Assembly (NCBI GenBank): GCA_041392065.1
Contig: JAWKMU010000003.1
Location: 62,001-126,000, forward strand
Direction of reading: 5' to 3'
Source of the DNA: CAJQLB01 sp041392065
Lineage (GTDB): Bacteria > Bacteroidota > Bacteroidia > Flavobacteriales > Flavobacteriaceae
Length of the DNA: 64,000 nt
The notes beneath the pieces were generated by a model that was given only the letters and a program-made list of their open reading frames with translations, did no database searches and was not told the origin of the DNA. Shown here one piece after another: positions 26,120 to 34,473 of this stretch. Both the position numbers and the translations under genes were made by a program. Positions within the stretch are counted from its first letter, which is position 1. Every line of letters starts with the position of its first letter.

Positions 26120-26977
26120 TTAAAGTGCGTTTAACAATTGTTCTTTTACTTTCTCTAATTCGTCCTTCATTTGAACAACTAATTTTTGCATTGGTGCATA
26201 ATTTGCTTTAGAGCCAATAGTGTTGATTTCACGACCAATTTCTTGACCAATAAACCCTAATTTTTTGCCATTGGAATCTGGAGAACTTAAAGACTTTAAA
26301 AAGTATTCCAAGTGATTGTGAAGTCTTACCTTTTCTTCAGTAATATCGTACTTCTCAATATAGTAAACCAATTCTTGTTCAAACCTGTTTTCATCAACGC
26401 GTTCTTTGATTTCTGCAATTCCTTTTTCTAAACGTGCTCTCACTCCTTCTATCCTATCAGGATCCATTTTTATGACGTCTTGAAGTAAATTATCAATGTT
26501 ATTAATCCTTAGTTCGAAGTCTTTTTCTAGTGCTTTACCTTCTTGAAACCTGAAGGCTTGAATTTTATCTAAAGTATTATCTATTTCTTGTTGAATTAAT
26601 TTCCATTCATTTTCATCAATTTCATCTCTTTCTGTATTGAGTGCGTCAGGCATTTTAATTGCCATTTTAAGCAACTCTGTGTCAGAGGCTGCAACCACAT
26701 TGCGCAATTGTTCCATATATTTTTTTACGACTGGCTGGTTTACTGTCGATGAAGTTTCTTCGCCAGTAATTTCAACAAACAATGAAAAATCAATTTTGCC
26801 TCTAACCAGTTTTGAAGCTATTAAAGAGCGTATTTCAAGCTCTTTTTCCCTGTATATTGAAGGCATACGAGTATTCAAATCGAGATTTTTGCTATTAAGC
26901 GATTTCAATTCGATAGAGATTTTTTTAGTTGGCAATTGTAGTACAGATTTACCATAGCCTGTCATTGATTGTATCAT
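26120..26977 (-). CDS. YicC family protein
   Basis: A 285-residue cytosolic protein of the YicC/YloC family; E. coli YicC has been described as an endoribonuclease. The N-terminus IQSMTGYGKSVLQLPTKKIS and SLNSKNLDLNTRMPSIYREK are typical, and the C-terminal DUF1732 part includes ENRFEQELVYYIEKYDITEE, RLHNHLEYF and GKKLGFIGQEIGREINTIGS. It is the first gene of yicC-gmk-nadD, an order common in this phylum. A -7 promoter element lies 20 bp upstream. Confidence 0.93.
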   Translation of the reverse strand: MIQSMTGYGKSVLQLPTKKISIELKSLNSKNLDLNTRMPSIYREKELEIRSLIASKLVRGKIDFSLFVEITGEETSSTVNQPVVKKYMEQLRNVVAASDTELLKMAIKMPDALNTERDEIDENEWKLIQQEIDNTLDKIQAFRFQEGKALEKDFELRINNIDNLLQDVIKMDPDRIEGVRARLEKGIAEIKERVDENRFEQELVYYIEKYDITEEKVRLHNHLEYFLKSLSSPDSNGKKLGFIGQEIGREINTIGSKANYAPMQKLVVQMKDELEKVKEQLLNAL

Positions 26978-26997
26978 CCCTGAATTTTAAAGTTGTA

Positions 26998-27005
26998 CAA
27001 AGATA
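26998..27005 (-). promoter_or_regulatory. Bacteroidota -7 promoter element for yicC-gmk-nadD
   Basis: The minus strand reads TATCTTTG, an exact TAnnTTTG match, 20 bp before the yicC ATG. No clear -33 TTG is seen. Confidence 0.6.
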
Positions 27006-27059
27006 GTTAAATCGCTTAATTTATACTTGATGCCTACAAGAGTAAGATTTCAAAAATAG

Positions 27060-27067
27060 TACATTTG
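27060..27067 (+). promoter_or_regulatory. Bacteroidota -7 promoter element for the thioesterase gene
   Basis: TACATTTG is an exact match, 19 bp before the ATG at 27087. Confidence 0.65.
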
Positions 27068-27086
27068 CTTTTTAAATATTTAAACT

Positions 27087-27566
27087 ATGTTTTTTAAAGA
27101 ATTTGATATTAGGTGGAACGATATTGATGCCAATAAACACTTAGGAAATTCAACTTATGTAGAATTTATGAGTCATACTCGAATGGCTTTTTTAACAAGT
27201 TATGGCTTAAGTTTAGATGTGATTAACGATTTGGGTTTAGGTCCTATAGTATTTTATGAGCAGGTATATTACTTTAAAGAAATTGGGCTAGACGATAATA
27301 TTCGAGTTAGTCTTGAGGTAATTGGACATAGTAAAGATGGACGTTTTGTAAAAATTGAGCATAATTTTTATAACGATGAAGGAAAGAATTTAGCATATGC
27401 AGAAATGCTTTTTTCTTGGATGAATTTGGACACTCGAAAATTAGGTAAGGTTTCAGAGTTTTTATTGAATAAAATTGAGAGCTTTCCTCGTGCAAAGAGC
27501 TTTAAATATTTAACAAAAGAAGATTTAAAAAGTAAAATCCTTTCACCAAAAGATTTACCTAAATAA
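27087..27566 (+). CDS. Acyl-CoA thioesterase, hot-dog fold
   Basis: A 159-residue cytosolic protein of the 4-hydroxybenzoyl-CoA-thioesterase-like group. The N-terminus IRWNDIDANKHLGNSTYVEF carries the DxDxNxHxxN-like catalytic pattern and the start of the long hot-dog helix. FYEQVYYFKEIGLDDNIRVS and VKIEHNFYNDEGKNLAYAEM are the conserved central strands. Substrates of such proteins are usually acyl-CoAs; which one is unknown. It has its own promoter and is not in an obvious operon. Confidence 0.86.
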   Translation: MFFKEFDIRWNDIDANKHLGNSTYVEFMSHTRMAFLTSYGLSLDVINDLGLGPIVFYEQVYYFKEIGLDDNIRVSLEVIGHSKDGRFVKIEHNFYNDEGKNLAYAEMLFSWMNLDTRKLGKVSEFLLNKIESFPRAKSFKYLTKEDLKSKILSPKDLPK

Positions 27567-27625
27567 ACAATCAAAGCATTTTTTCCTTAAATTGTTACTA
27601 TAAAACTAACTTAATAAGCAAAATT

Positions 27626-28069
27626 ATGGAAGAAATGAACATTAATTGGATTGCCATGATTGTGGCAGCAATCTTACCTCTTGTAACAGGGTTTATTTGG
27701 TATAATCCTAAAGTTTTTGGCACTGCATGGATGAAAGAAAGTGGCATGACCGAAGAAAAAGCAAAAAACATGAATCCAGGTAAAACCTATGGATTAGCTG
27801 TAGTTATGGCTTTTTTAATCGCTTTTGCTATTTGGCCAGCTGTTATGACTGGAGGAGCGCCAGGAATGGAGCATGGTCCTGGTGGAGAATACATGACTTT
27901 TAAGCATGGTGCCTTTCATGGCGCTCTATTAGGAATATTGCTAGCACTTCCTGTTTTAGCTACAAACGCTTTGTTTGAGCAAAAGTCATTTAAGTATGTT
28001 GCCATTAATGCTGGTTATTGGATAGTAACTATGTCTTTAATGGGAGGCTTAATTAATGCTTGGGCTTAA
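27626..28069 (+). CDS. DUF1761 domain membrane protein
   Basis: A 147-residue protein with four predicted membrane helices (about residues 6-27, 54-75, 95-114 and 122-145). The N-terminal pattern WIAMIVAAILPLVTGFIWYN followed by PKVFGTAWMKESGMTEEK is the DUF1761 signature. A short Gly/His/Met-rich loop (GGAPGMEHGPGGEYM) precedes the third helix. The family's function is unknown. The gap from the thioesterase stop is 59 bp without a clear promoter, so co-transcription is possible. A terminator follows. Confidence 0.85.
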   Translation: MEEMNINWIAMIVAAILPLVTGFIWYNPKVFGTAWMKESGMTEEKAKNMNPGKTYGLAVVMAFLIAFAIWPAVMTGGAPGMEHGPGGEYMTFKHGAFHGALLGILLALPVLATNALFEQKSFKYVAINAGYWIVTMSLMGGLINAWA

Positions 28070-28088
28070 ATTTTAAATTACACTTTAT

Positions 28089-28118
28089 AAAAAAAGAGGC
28101 ATTTAATGCCTCTTTTTT
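28089..28118. terminator. Bidirectional terminator
   Basis: Stem GAGGCAT (28096-28102) and ATGCCTC (28106-28112), extended by A-run and T-run flanks, followed by six T. It overlaps the stop codon of the convergent gene at 28117. Confidence 0.85.
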
Positions 28119-29262
28119 ATGCTTTAAATGGTTCGTGTTGTTTAAAATCTTTAATTTTTACTTGACCTACAAAAGGCTGTAAAAATTTATTGATGGTATT
28201 ATGCCTATGCCGTGTATAGCAAACCAAATTTTCTGGTATTGCTCCAATTGTACTTTTTATTTCAGAAGCAGTACGTCCAAAATTAATTTGAGAAACATTC
28301 TTTTCTATACCTAATCTTACATAATCGTTTAAAATTCTCGGATAAATAGCATAAGTTTTATTGCACTCATAATCTAAACCAATAAAATGAGCATCTAAAT
28401 GATTGTTGTTATGCAAAGCAGATAAAAACCCAACTAATTTTTCATCTTTAAAATAGGCTTTCACAATAAAGTTATCTTTATATAAAGCTCTCAATTTTAT
28501 GTAAGTGTTTAGGTCTAAAACTTGAGCGTTAAAATCGGCATTTGATATTGTGTTTTCGTATAATTGTTGAAGTTCATCTTTATAGACTTTAAAATCATCT
28601 TCATTAAATAATTTTGCTGTTAAGCCATTGCTTGTTTTATCAGCTTTGTTAACTTTTACTCTATATTTCGATTTTAAGTCGTTTGTATAATCATCAAACG
28701 TTTTCCATTTTGAATTTAGTTTAAAAATCATATTAGGCTCTACAGGCATTTTCATGTAATTATAATCAAGTAAATGATTTGTAATGTGCAATGATTCTTG
28801 ATAAAAGTCTTTTATAAAAATGGCGTGTAGTGGCCTGTTTTCTTTAATAGAAGACAAATTCTTTATGGCTTTAGAGATTTGCAAAAACGCCTTTTTTTTA
28901 TCAATATCTTGGTTAAGTATAATGCCATGTTCTCCACTTAAAAATACATTACCGCAAAACATTATTTTTAAAGGATAATTACAAAGAAAAAAACGAAAGA
29001 TACTTTTAGCAGTTTTAGAGATTTTAATGTTTTTTAAAATAACATCAATACCTAAACTTATAATTTGAATGTTAGCCAACCCAACAGCTTTTAACTCATT
29101 ATAAATAATGATGTATTTGAATGATATTTTTGGGTTAGAGGCCTCAAAAGCTCTTAGAAAATCTGGACTAAAATACGTGTTGCTTTTTGTGTTTAATGAC
29201 AACCAATCATACGTCGGAATAGCATCAACAGTACTGAAAACTTTGGCTGAATATTGGCTCAT
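28117..29262 (-). CDS. GNAT/FemAB-like acyltransferase
   Basis: A 381-residue cytosolic protein. The general layout is that of two GNAT-like halves, as in FemAB and BioF2-like acetyltransferases. In the second half, KSKYRVKVNKADKTSNGLTA is followed by LYENTISNADFNAQVLDLNT, KAYFKDEKLVGFLSALHNNN, LDAHFIGLDYECNKTYAIYP and INFGRTASEIKSTIGAIPEN, which is the acceptor and cofactor region in such proteins. The substrate is unknown; relatives act on amino acids, peptidoglycan or lipid precursors. It is a monocistronic minus-strand gene with no clear promoter element. Confidence 0.7.
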   Translation of the reverse strand: MSQYSAKVFSTVDAIPTYDWLSLNTKSNTYFSPDFLRAFEASNPKISFKYIIIYNELKAVGLANIQIISLGIDVILKNIKISKTAKSIFRFFLCNYPLKIMFCGNVFLSGEHGIILNQDIDKKKAFLQISKAIKNLSSIKENRPLHAIFIKDFYQESLHITNHLLDYNYMKMPVEPNMIFKLNSKWKTFDDYTNDLKSKYRVKVNKADKTSNGLTAKLFNEDDFKVYKDELQQLYENTISNADFNAQVLDLNTYIKLRALYKDNFIVKAYFKDEKLVGFLSALHNNNHLDAHFIGLDYECNKTYAIYPRILNDYVRLGIEKNVSQINFGRTASEIKSTIGAIPENLVCYTRHRHNTINKFLQPFVGQVKIKDFKQHEPFKA

Positions 29263-29350
29263 TAAAAATATCTAGAGGTTCTATGTTTCAATCTAAAAAA
29301 TTTAAGTCAGATTTTGTGTTTCTTCCTTACTAATTGTTAAAACAAAGTAG

Positions 29351-29698
29351 CTATAATTTTTGTTTTACAGCTTCAACAACTTTTTTACTATTACCAATAA
29401 AAATGGTATTTTCAATAACAATTACTGGTCGTTGTAAAAACGTATAGTGTTCTAATATATAATGCTTGTAATCACGCTCCCGCAAGTTGGTATTTTTTAA
29501 ATCCATTTCTTTATAAAGCTTAGCTCTCTTACTAAAAAGAGCTTCATAACTTCCAGAAAGTTTGTGCAACTCTTCAAGTTGTTTTACGGTTAAAGATTCC
29601 TCCTTAATATCTTGTAATACAAATTTTGAAGAAAGATTAAGCTCTTTTAAAATACGTATACATGTATTACATGTTTTCAGGTAATATACTTTATTCAT
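29351..29698 (-). CDS. ArsC/Spx-family thioredoxin-fold protein
   Basis: A 115-residue protein with the family start KVYYLKTCNTCIRILKELNL, which contains a CNTC (CxxC) pair, and then FVLQDIKEESLTVKQLEELH, LFSKRAKLYKEMDL and LQRPVIVIENTIFIGNSKKV. The Arg-Pro near residue 91 is the conserved position of the third catalytic-site residue in ArsC-type proteins. The two Cys residues resemble Spx and YffB-like members more than classical arsenate reductases, and there is no ars gene nearby. A redox or regulatory role is as likely as arsenate reduction. Confidence 0.82.
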   Translation of the reverse strand: MNKVYYLKTCNTCIRILKELNLSSKFVLQDIKEESLTVKQLEELHKLSGSYEALFSKRAKLYKEMDLKNTNLRERDYKHYILEHYTFLQRPVIVIENTIFIGNSKKVVEAVKQKL

Positions 29699-29784
29699 CT
29701 CTTTTATTATTTGCTAAAAATATTGAATAATAAACAAAAACTAAATCTTATTTTTAATTTTACAATCAATAATTATGTTGTTTT

Positions 29785-30240
29785 ATGAATTGGACTTTTG
29801 ATATTTGCCTTAAAAATAGAAACATACTTGAAGGATTTTTAAATGAGTTTAGTTTAGACGAATTGAACAAAATCCCTAAAGGATTTAGCAATAACCTAAT
29901 TTGGAACATTGCACATGTTATTGTTACCCAGCAATTATTAGTGTATGGAAACTCACAATTGCCTATGCAAGTTTCTGATGAAATGGTTGCTAAATACAGA
30001 AAAGGCACAAAAGCCGAACAAAAGGTAACTCAAGACGAGGTTAACCATATTAAAACCTTACTTTTTTCAACCTTAAAAAAAACAAAAGAAGACTACAACA
30101 ATGGTGTGTTTAAAAATTATACTGAATACACTGTAAGTACAAAAAGCACATTAACAAATGTTGAGCAAGCCTTAGAGTTTAATAACTTTCATGAAGGCAT
30201 ACATTTAGGCTATATTTTAGCTCTTAAAAAATCGATTTAA
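29785..30240 (+). CDS. DinB family protein
   Basis: A 151-residue four-helix-bundle protein of the DinB/YfiT-like group. The metal-ligand positions are visible: the first His in LIWNIAHVIVTQQLLVYGNS and the His pair in NFHEGIHLGYILALKK near the C-terminus. Relatives include thiol-dependent S-transferases (for example bacillithiol-using) and many proteins of unknown function. It is followed by the antiporter gene after 3 bp, so the two are probably co-transcribed. The ATG at 29785 is preceded by A/T-rich DNA with only a near-match promoter element. Confidence 0.8.
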   Translation: MNWTFDICLKNRNILEGFLNEFSLDELNKIPKGFSNNLIWNIAHVIVTQQLLVYGNSQLPMQVSDEMVAKYRKGTKAEQKVTQDEVNHIKTLLFSTLKKTKEDYNNGVFKNYTEYTVSTKSTLTNVEQALEFNNFHEGIHLGYILALKKSI

Positions 30241-30243
30241 AAC

Positions 30244-31491
30244 ATGGATTACTTTACTATAGCAACCGTTTTAATAGTTCTTTCAGCTGTGTTTGGCTAC
30301 ATCAATGAGCGGTTTTTAAAAATGCCTTTAACTATTGGTTTAATGATTATCACTATTATTTTTACACTAATAGTTGTCATTATTGGACACTTTGACGATA
30401 CTTTGCTTTTAAGAGAAAAAGAGTTAATCACTCAAATAGATTTTAAAACAATCCTGCTTGATGTTATGCTTAGTTTTTTGCTCTTTGCAGGTGCTTTGCA
30501 TACTAATTTTGAGCAACTTAAAGTACAACGTTGGCCAGTTTTTGTTTTTGCCACATTAGGTGTTTTGGTGTCAACATTTTTGGTAGGAATAGGGATGTTT
30601 TACTTGCTTCAAGCTATTAATCTTGAGGTCGAATTTATTTACTGTCTATTGTTTGGTGCATTAATTTCACCAACAGACCCAATTGCGGTTTTAGGGATTT
30701 TAAAAAAGGCTGGTGTGCCAAAAAAATTGGAAACAAAAATAGTTGGCGAATCCCTTTTTAACGATGGTGTTGGTGTCGTTGTTTTTTTAACACTTTTCTC
30801 AATAGCATCATCTTCTACTGGAGTAATCGAACCTTCAAATATTATTAAATTGTTTGGTGTTGAAGTTATTGGTGGAATAGTTCTTGGACTTATTTTAGGG
30901 TGGATTACTTACAGATTAATGAAATCTATAGATGATTATGAAGTTGAAGTTATTATAACCTTAGCTACTGTAATGGGAGGAACTCTTATTGCTCACCAAT
31001 TTCATTTGTCTGCACCTTTAGCAATGGTAACAACAGGTCTAATTGTTGGTAATGACACGGTTAGAAATGCTGCTATGTCTGAAATAACAGAAATGTATGT
31101 TGATAAATTTTGGGAGCTTGTAGATGTCTTTTTAAACACCATACTGTTTGTGTTAATCGGAATGGAAATGCTAATCCTAACCTTTAAAACAGATTATGTG
31201 GTTGCAGGTTTAATGTCAGTACCATTAGTGCTTTTATGTCGTTATCTATCCTTGTGGCTTCCAATAAAATTTTTTTCAAAACGATTAGAATTTGTACCAA
31301 ATACAAATTTAATAATGACTTGGGGAGGATTACGAGGTGGAATCTCAATTGCTCTTGCACTTAGTTTAACTGAAAGCATGCATAGAGAATTATTTTTGGC
31401 AATTACCTATATCATCGTTCTGTTTTCAATCATAGGACAAGGCTTAACCGTTGAAGCTGTAGTAAAAAGATTCACAAAAAATTTAGATTAA
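30244..31491 (+). CDS. CPA1-type sodium:proton antiporter
   Basis: A 415-residue inner-membrane protein with about 12 hydrophobic segments. Key family motifs are present: SPTDPIAVLG (Thr144-Asp145), VGESLFNDGVGVVVF (Asn173-Asp174, the ion-binding pair of NhaP-type proteins) and MTWGGLRGGISIALALSL near the C-terminus. It would exchange Na+ (or K+) for H+ across the inner membrane, helping with pH and salt balance. It follows the DinB-like gene by 3 bp. Its stop codon overlaps the stop of the convergent lipoprotein gene in a shared TTAA (31488-31491). There is no long C-terminal regulatory tail. Confidence 0.92.
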   Translation: MDYFTIATVLIVLSAVFGYINERFLKMPLTIGLMIITIIFTLIVVIIGHFDDTLLLREKELITQIDFKTILLDVMLSFLLFAGALHTNFEQLKVQRWPVFVFATLGVLVSTFLVGIGMFYLLQAINLEVEFIYCLLFGALISPTDPIAVLGILKKAGVPKKLETKIVGESLFNDGVGVVVFLTLFSIASSSTGVIEPSNIIKLFGVEVIGGIVLGLILGWITYRLMKSIDDYEVEVIITLATVMGGTLIAHQFHLSAPLAMVTTGLIVGNDTVRNAAMSEITEMYVDKFWELVDVFLNTILFVLIGMEMLILTFKTDYVVAGLMSVPLVLLCRYLSLWLPIKFFSKRLEFVPNTNLIMTWGGLRGGISIALALSLTESMHRELFLAITYIIVLFSIIGQGLTVEAVVKRFTKNLD

Positions 31492-32201
31492 TACAACAGT
31501 TTTAGGTAAGGTTCAATTTCTTCAAAAGGAATAGTAAATTCTGTAACACCATCTGCATACGATGCTATTTCATAAACATTGTAGAAAAAGATAACACCTT
31601 CATCATTAAACCCAATATTTGCAGGAAGATGAAACTCATCACCAAAAAAGTAATTTATATTATTTCCTTCAGTTTCTTCATTAAAATAGGTCTTAACTTT
31701 TTCTTCCAACCCTTTTTCATTAGAAAATAAATCATTAAAACTTAAAAGCTTTCCTGAGGAATTAAAATTAAAAAAAGTAACGTTTGAGTTTCCATGAGCT
31801 CCTCCAGAATTCACATAACTGTTTATAGCTATTGAAATCAATTCTGAGGATTGATAGGTTACTTCACCATCAAAACTTGCATCCCAAACCATTGCGCTTT
31901 CTTCAAAATCTTGTTTAAATCTCTTATATTCTGAATCGAATGCGTTTATAGCATAATTAAGTTGAAGCGTATCTGAAGGCTCTTCCAGAAAAACAAGCAT
32001 ATTGGCTATATGATTTTCAATAGTTTTGTTAATAGCTTTGGACTGTTCAGTATTCCCATCAGCTTTTGGTATATTTAGCTCAATAACCGCATTTTTTTCA
32101 AAAAGTGAATTGACCTCAGAGAACTTTATCAGTTCAGGAGCAGTTTTAGCACAAGAGAAAAATAGCATGCCTAATAAAAAGAAAACAACTTTTTGCTTCA
32201 T
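31488..32201 (-). CDS. DUF4163/DUF3298 (RsiV-like) lipoprotein
   Basis: A 237-residue lipoprotein (lipobox LGMLFFSC followed by Ala-Lys). The N-terminal half matches DUF4163 and the C-terminal half DUF3298, with the marker phrase SIAINSYVNSGGAHGNSNVT and then FFNFNSSGKLLSFNDLFSNE and VIFFYNVYEIASYADGVTEF. The same pair of domains forms the extracellular part of RsiV anti-sigma factors, where it binds lysozyme, but there is no sigma-binding or membrane helix here. A periplasmic ligand-binding role is inferred. Confidence 0.82.
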   Translation of the reverse strand: MKQKVVFFLLGMLFFSCAKTAPELIKFSEVNSLFEKNAVIELNIPKADGNTEQSKAINKTIENHIANMLVFLEEPSDTLQLNYAINAFDSEYKRFKQDFEESAMVWDASFDGEVTYQSSELISIAINSYVNSGGAHGNSNVTFFNFNSSGKLLSFNDLFSNEKGLEEKVKTYFNEETEGNNINYFFGDEFHLPANIGFNDEGVIFFYNVYEIASYADGVTEFTIPFEEIEPYLKLLY

Positions 32202-32242
32202 AAATTTATTTTAAATAACAACACATAAAGATATTGCATACA

Positions 32243-32273
32243 TTTGAATAGAACGAATTAAAAACTAAATTTG
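32243..32273 (+). promoter_or_regulatory. Bacteroidota promoter (-33 TTTG, -7 TAAATTTG)
   Basis: TTTG at 32243-32246, a 19 bp spacer, then TAAATTTG at 32266-32273. The ATG at 32295 follows 21 bp later. An in-frame TTG at 32271 lies inside the -7 element and is not the start. Confidence 0.78.
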
Positions 32274-32294
32274 TTGCCATATAAATTTTTTCAG

Positions 32295-33434
32295 ATGAAA
32301 TTCAATACCAAAACCATACATGGAGGTCAAGAACACGACAAAGCTTATGGAGCAGTAATGCCTCCTATTTATCAAACATCAACCTATGCTCAAAGTACTC
32401 CTGGAGGTCATAAAGGCTATGAATACTCAAGAACTCACAATCCAACGCGAAACGCTTTGGAGAATGCTTTCGCAAGTATTGAAAACGGTAATTTTGGTTT
32501 GGCTTTTGGTTCTGGTCTTGCAGCGATTGATACCATTATAAAATTATTGAAACCTGGAGATGAAGTAGTCTCAACAAACGATTTATATGGTGGCACTTAT
32601 AGGTTATTTACAAAGATTTATGAGGCTTTTGGAGTAAAATTTCATTTTATTGGAATGGAAAATGCTGATAAAGTTGAAAGCTATGTTAATAAGAACACTA
32701 AACTTATTTGGGTAGAAACTCCTACAAATCCAATGCTCAATATTATAGATATAAAAGCTGTTTCTAAAGTTGCAAAAAAGCATAATATTTTGCTTGCTGT
32801 TGATAATACTTTTGCTACACCTTACTTACAAAGACCTTTAGATTTAGGAGCTGACATTGTGATGCATTCAGCTACAAAATATCTTGGAGGACATAGTGAT
32901 GTAGTAATGGGAGCATTAATTGTAAAAGATAAAGAACTTGCAGATAAGCTTTATTTTATTCAAAATGCAAGTGGTGCTATTTGTGGGCCTCAAGATAGTT
33001 TTTTAGTATTACGTGGTATCAAGACTTTGCACGTTAGAATGCAAAGACATTGTGAAAATGGAAAAGCTGTTGCTAAGTTTTTGGCAAATCATCCAAAAAT
33101 TGAAAAGGTATACTGGCCAGGATTTGAAACCCATCCAAACCATGAGATTGCTAAATCTCAAATGGATAATTTTGGTGGTATGCTCTCCTTTACTACCAAA
33201 GGAAATGACTATAATGCCTCTGTTAAAATTGTAGAAAAACTAAAAATATTCACCTTAGCAGAATCTCTTGGTGGTGTAGAATCTTTATCTGGTCATCCAG
33301 CAAGTATGACACATGCAAGCATACCAAAAGCAGAACGCGAAAAAACTGGAGTTGTTGATTCTTTAATAAGATTAAGTGTCGGAATTGAGGATATTGACGA
33401 TTTAATTAATGACTTAAAACAAGCATTAGATTAA
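32295..33434 (+). CDS. Cystathionine gamma-synthase / gamma-lyase family PLP enzyme
   Basis: A 379-residue cytosolic enzyme of the Cys/Met metabolism PLP family (trans-sulfuration). Family motifs are YEYSRTHNPTRNALENAFAS, ENGNFGLAFGSGLAAIDTII, VETPTNPMLNIIDIKAVSKV, DNTFATPYLQRPLDLGADIV and the PLP-lysine motif HSATKYLGGHSDVVMGALI. LAESLGGVESLSGHPASMTH near the C-terminus is also typical. Sequence alone does not separate the synthase, which joins cysteine to an activated homoserine, from the lyase. The ATG at 32295 is set by the promoter. The stop overlaps the convergent gene's stop in TTAA. Confidence 0.92.
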   Translation: MKFNTKTIHGGQEHDKAYGAVMPPIYQTSTYAQSTPGGHKGYEYSRTHNPTRNALENAFASIENGNFGLAFGSGLAAIDTIIKLLKPGDEVVSTNDLYGGTYRLFTKIYEAFGVKFHFIGMENADKVESYVNKNTKLIWVETPTNPMLNIIDIKAVSKVAKKHNILLAVDNTFATPYLQRPLDLGADIVMHSATKYLGGHSDVVMGALIVKDKELADKLYFIQNASGAICGPQDSFLVLRGIKTLHVRMQRHCENGKAVAKFLANHPKIEKVYWPGFETHPNHEIAKSQMDNFGGMLSFTTKGNDYNASVKIVEKLKIFTLAESLGGVESLSGHPASMTHASIPKAEREKTGVVDSLIRLSVGIEDIDDLINDLKQALD

Positions 33435-34237
33435 TCTAAATAATAAATATACCCAAAGTTAAGCCACAACAACCAATCGTTAAATTTGTTTGAAGGTAAC
33501 TGGTGGTTGAGTCCGTCAATCCAATCATCAAAATAGAGTTGCCATCTTAAATCTAACATTAAGTCAGAAAGTACTCCTAATTTATAACGAACTCCAACAC
33601 TGGTAACCAAAGACCAAGTAGTTCCTGAAGAAGGATTTACAGAACCTGGTTCCCAATATGGATAAAAATTATTTGGGTCAAGAATATTTCCTACATCATT
33701 GGTTCCTGATGCATTAACATAATCTGTACTTGCTTTAGGATTAAAGGCAGTATAGTGAGCGCCAAGGCTTATAAAAGGGGCAAATTTATATGCAAAGGCT
33801 TGAAACGAACGAATACTTCTTGGAAAGTACTCCAATTGCATACCAATATCAAAATTATTGGCTTCACCATGATGACCTCTTAAACGTTCAGCTGCATCAC
33901 TCGTTAAACTTGGATCAACCCATTGACCATGATGGTCTAATATGGTCTTATTCCAAGAGATTTCACTTCTTAATTTAAAGTGGTCATTAAAATAGGTGTT
34001 GGTAGAGTAACAGTTACAATCTGCTCGATAAGCAAAATTTATATAATGTACGATACCAATACCAATGCCACTATTCCCAATGTTTGTAGGTTCGTTGTTT
34101 CGTTGCCCAAAATCAGATCTAAACTCTACAGGACCAGCTATAGCACCTATTTCGTGAGAAAAACCTAATTGTGAATTTCCAATGTTTATGCTAATAATAA
34201 ATATTAGAAAAGCGTATAATAGTTTCGTTTTAAGCAT
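33431..34237 (-). CDS. Outer-membrane protein, flavobacterial beta-barrel type
   Basis: A 268-residue exported protein (signal peptide ending NIGNSQ). The mature N-terminus FSHEIGAIAGPVEFRSDFGQ and the phrases GIGIGIVHYINFAYRADCNC, FKLRSEISWNKTILDHHGQW and LMLDLRWQLYFDDWIDGLNH suggest an outer-membrane barrel. The Cys-Asn-Cys pair near residue 75 stands out. I recall a flavobacterial group called the THC0290_0291 family with a similar start, but I cannot verify the match. The promoter is at 34272-34279. Function unknown. Confidence 0.72.
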   Translation of the reverse strand: MLKTKLLYAFLIFIISINIGNSQLGFSHEIGAIAGPVEFRSDFGQRNNEPTNIGNSGIGIGIVHYINFAYRADCNCYSTNTYFNDHFKLRSEISWNKTILDHHGQWVDPSLTSDAAERLRGHHGEANNFDIGMQLEYFPRSIRSFQAFAYKFAPFISLGAHYTAFNPKASTDYVNASGTNDVGNILDPNNFYPYWEPGSVNPSSGTTWSLVTSVGVRYKLGVLSDLMLDLRWQLYFDDWIDGLNHQLPSNKFNDWLLWLNFGYIYYLD

Positions 34238-34271
34238 ATTAGTAAATCATGATTTTGAGGCACTATGCGAA

Positions 34272-34279
34272 CAAATATA
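34272..34279 (-). promoter_or_regulatory. Bacteroidota -7 promoter element for the outer-membrane gene
   Basis: The minus strand reads TATATTTG, an exact match, 34 bp before the ATG at 34237. Confidence 0.6.
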
Positions 34280-34419
34280 TAAAACTTCGATGAAACAACA
34301 AAAATCTTCGATAAAATGCATAAATTCTCTGTTTCTCATCTTCTCCAAATATAAAACAAATAATCATGTGTTGTTATTGTGAAAATCAAAAAAAAATCAA
34401 GTTTTTTTTAAAGATAACG

Positions 34420-34427
34420 TATATTTG
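34420..34427 (+). promoter_or_regulatory. Bacteroidota -7 promoter element for gdhA
   Basis: TATATTTG is an exact match, 46 bp before the ATG at 34474. A run of T lies where a -33 element would be. Confidence 0.65.
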
Positions 34428-34473
34428 TCACCATTAATTTACTATTTAATAATAGTATCACAATTCTTTATAA

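Noticed and set aside
29351..29698. A true arsenate reductase
   Set aside because: It has a CxxC pair like Spx and YffB-type proteins, and no arsenic-resistance gene is nearby, so only the family was assigned.
34182..34382. A 66-residue plus-strand frame before gdhA
   Set aside because: It overlaps the start and promoter of the minus-strand outer-membrane gene and has no homology I can see.
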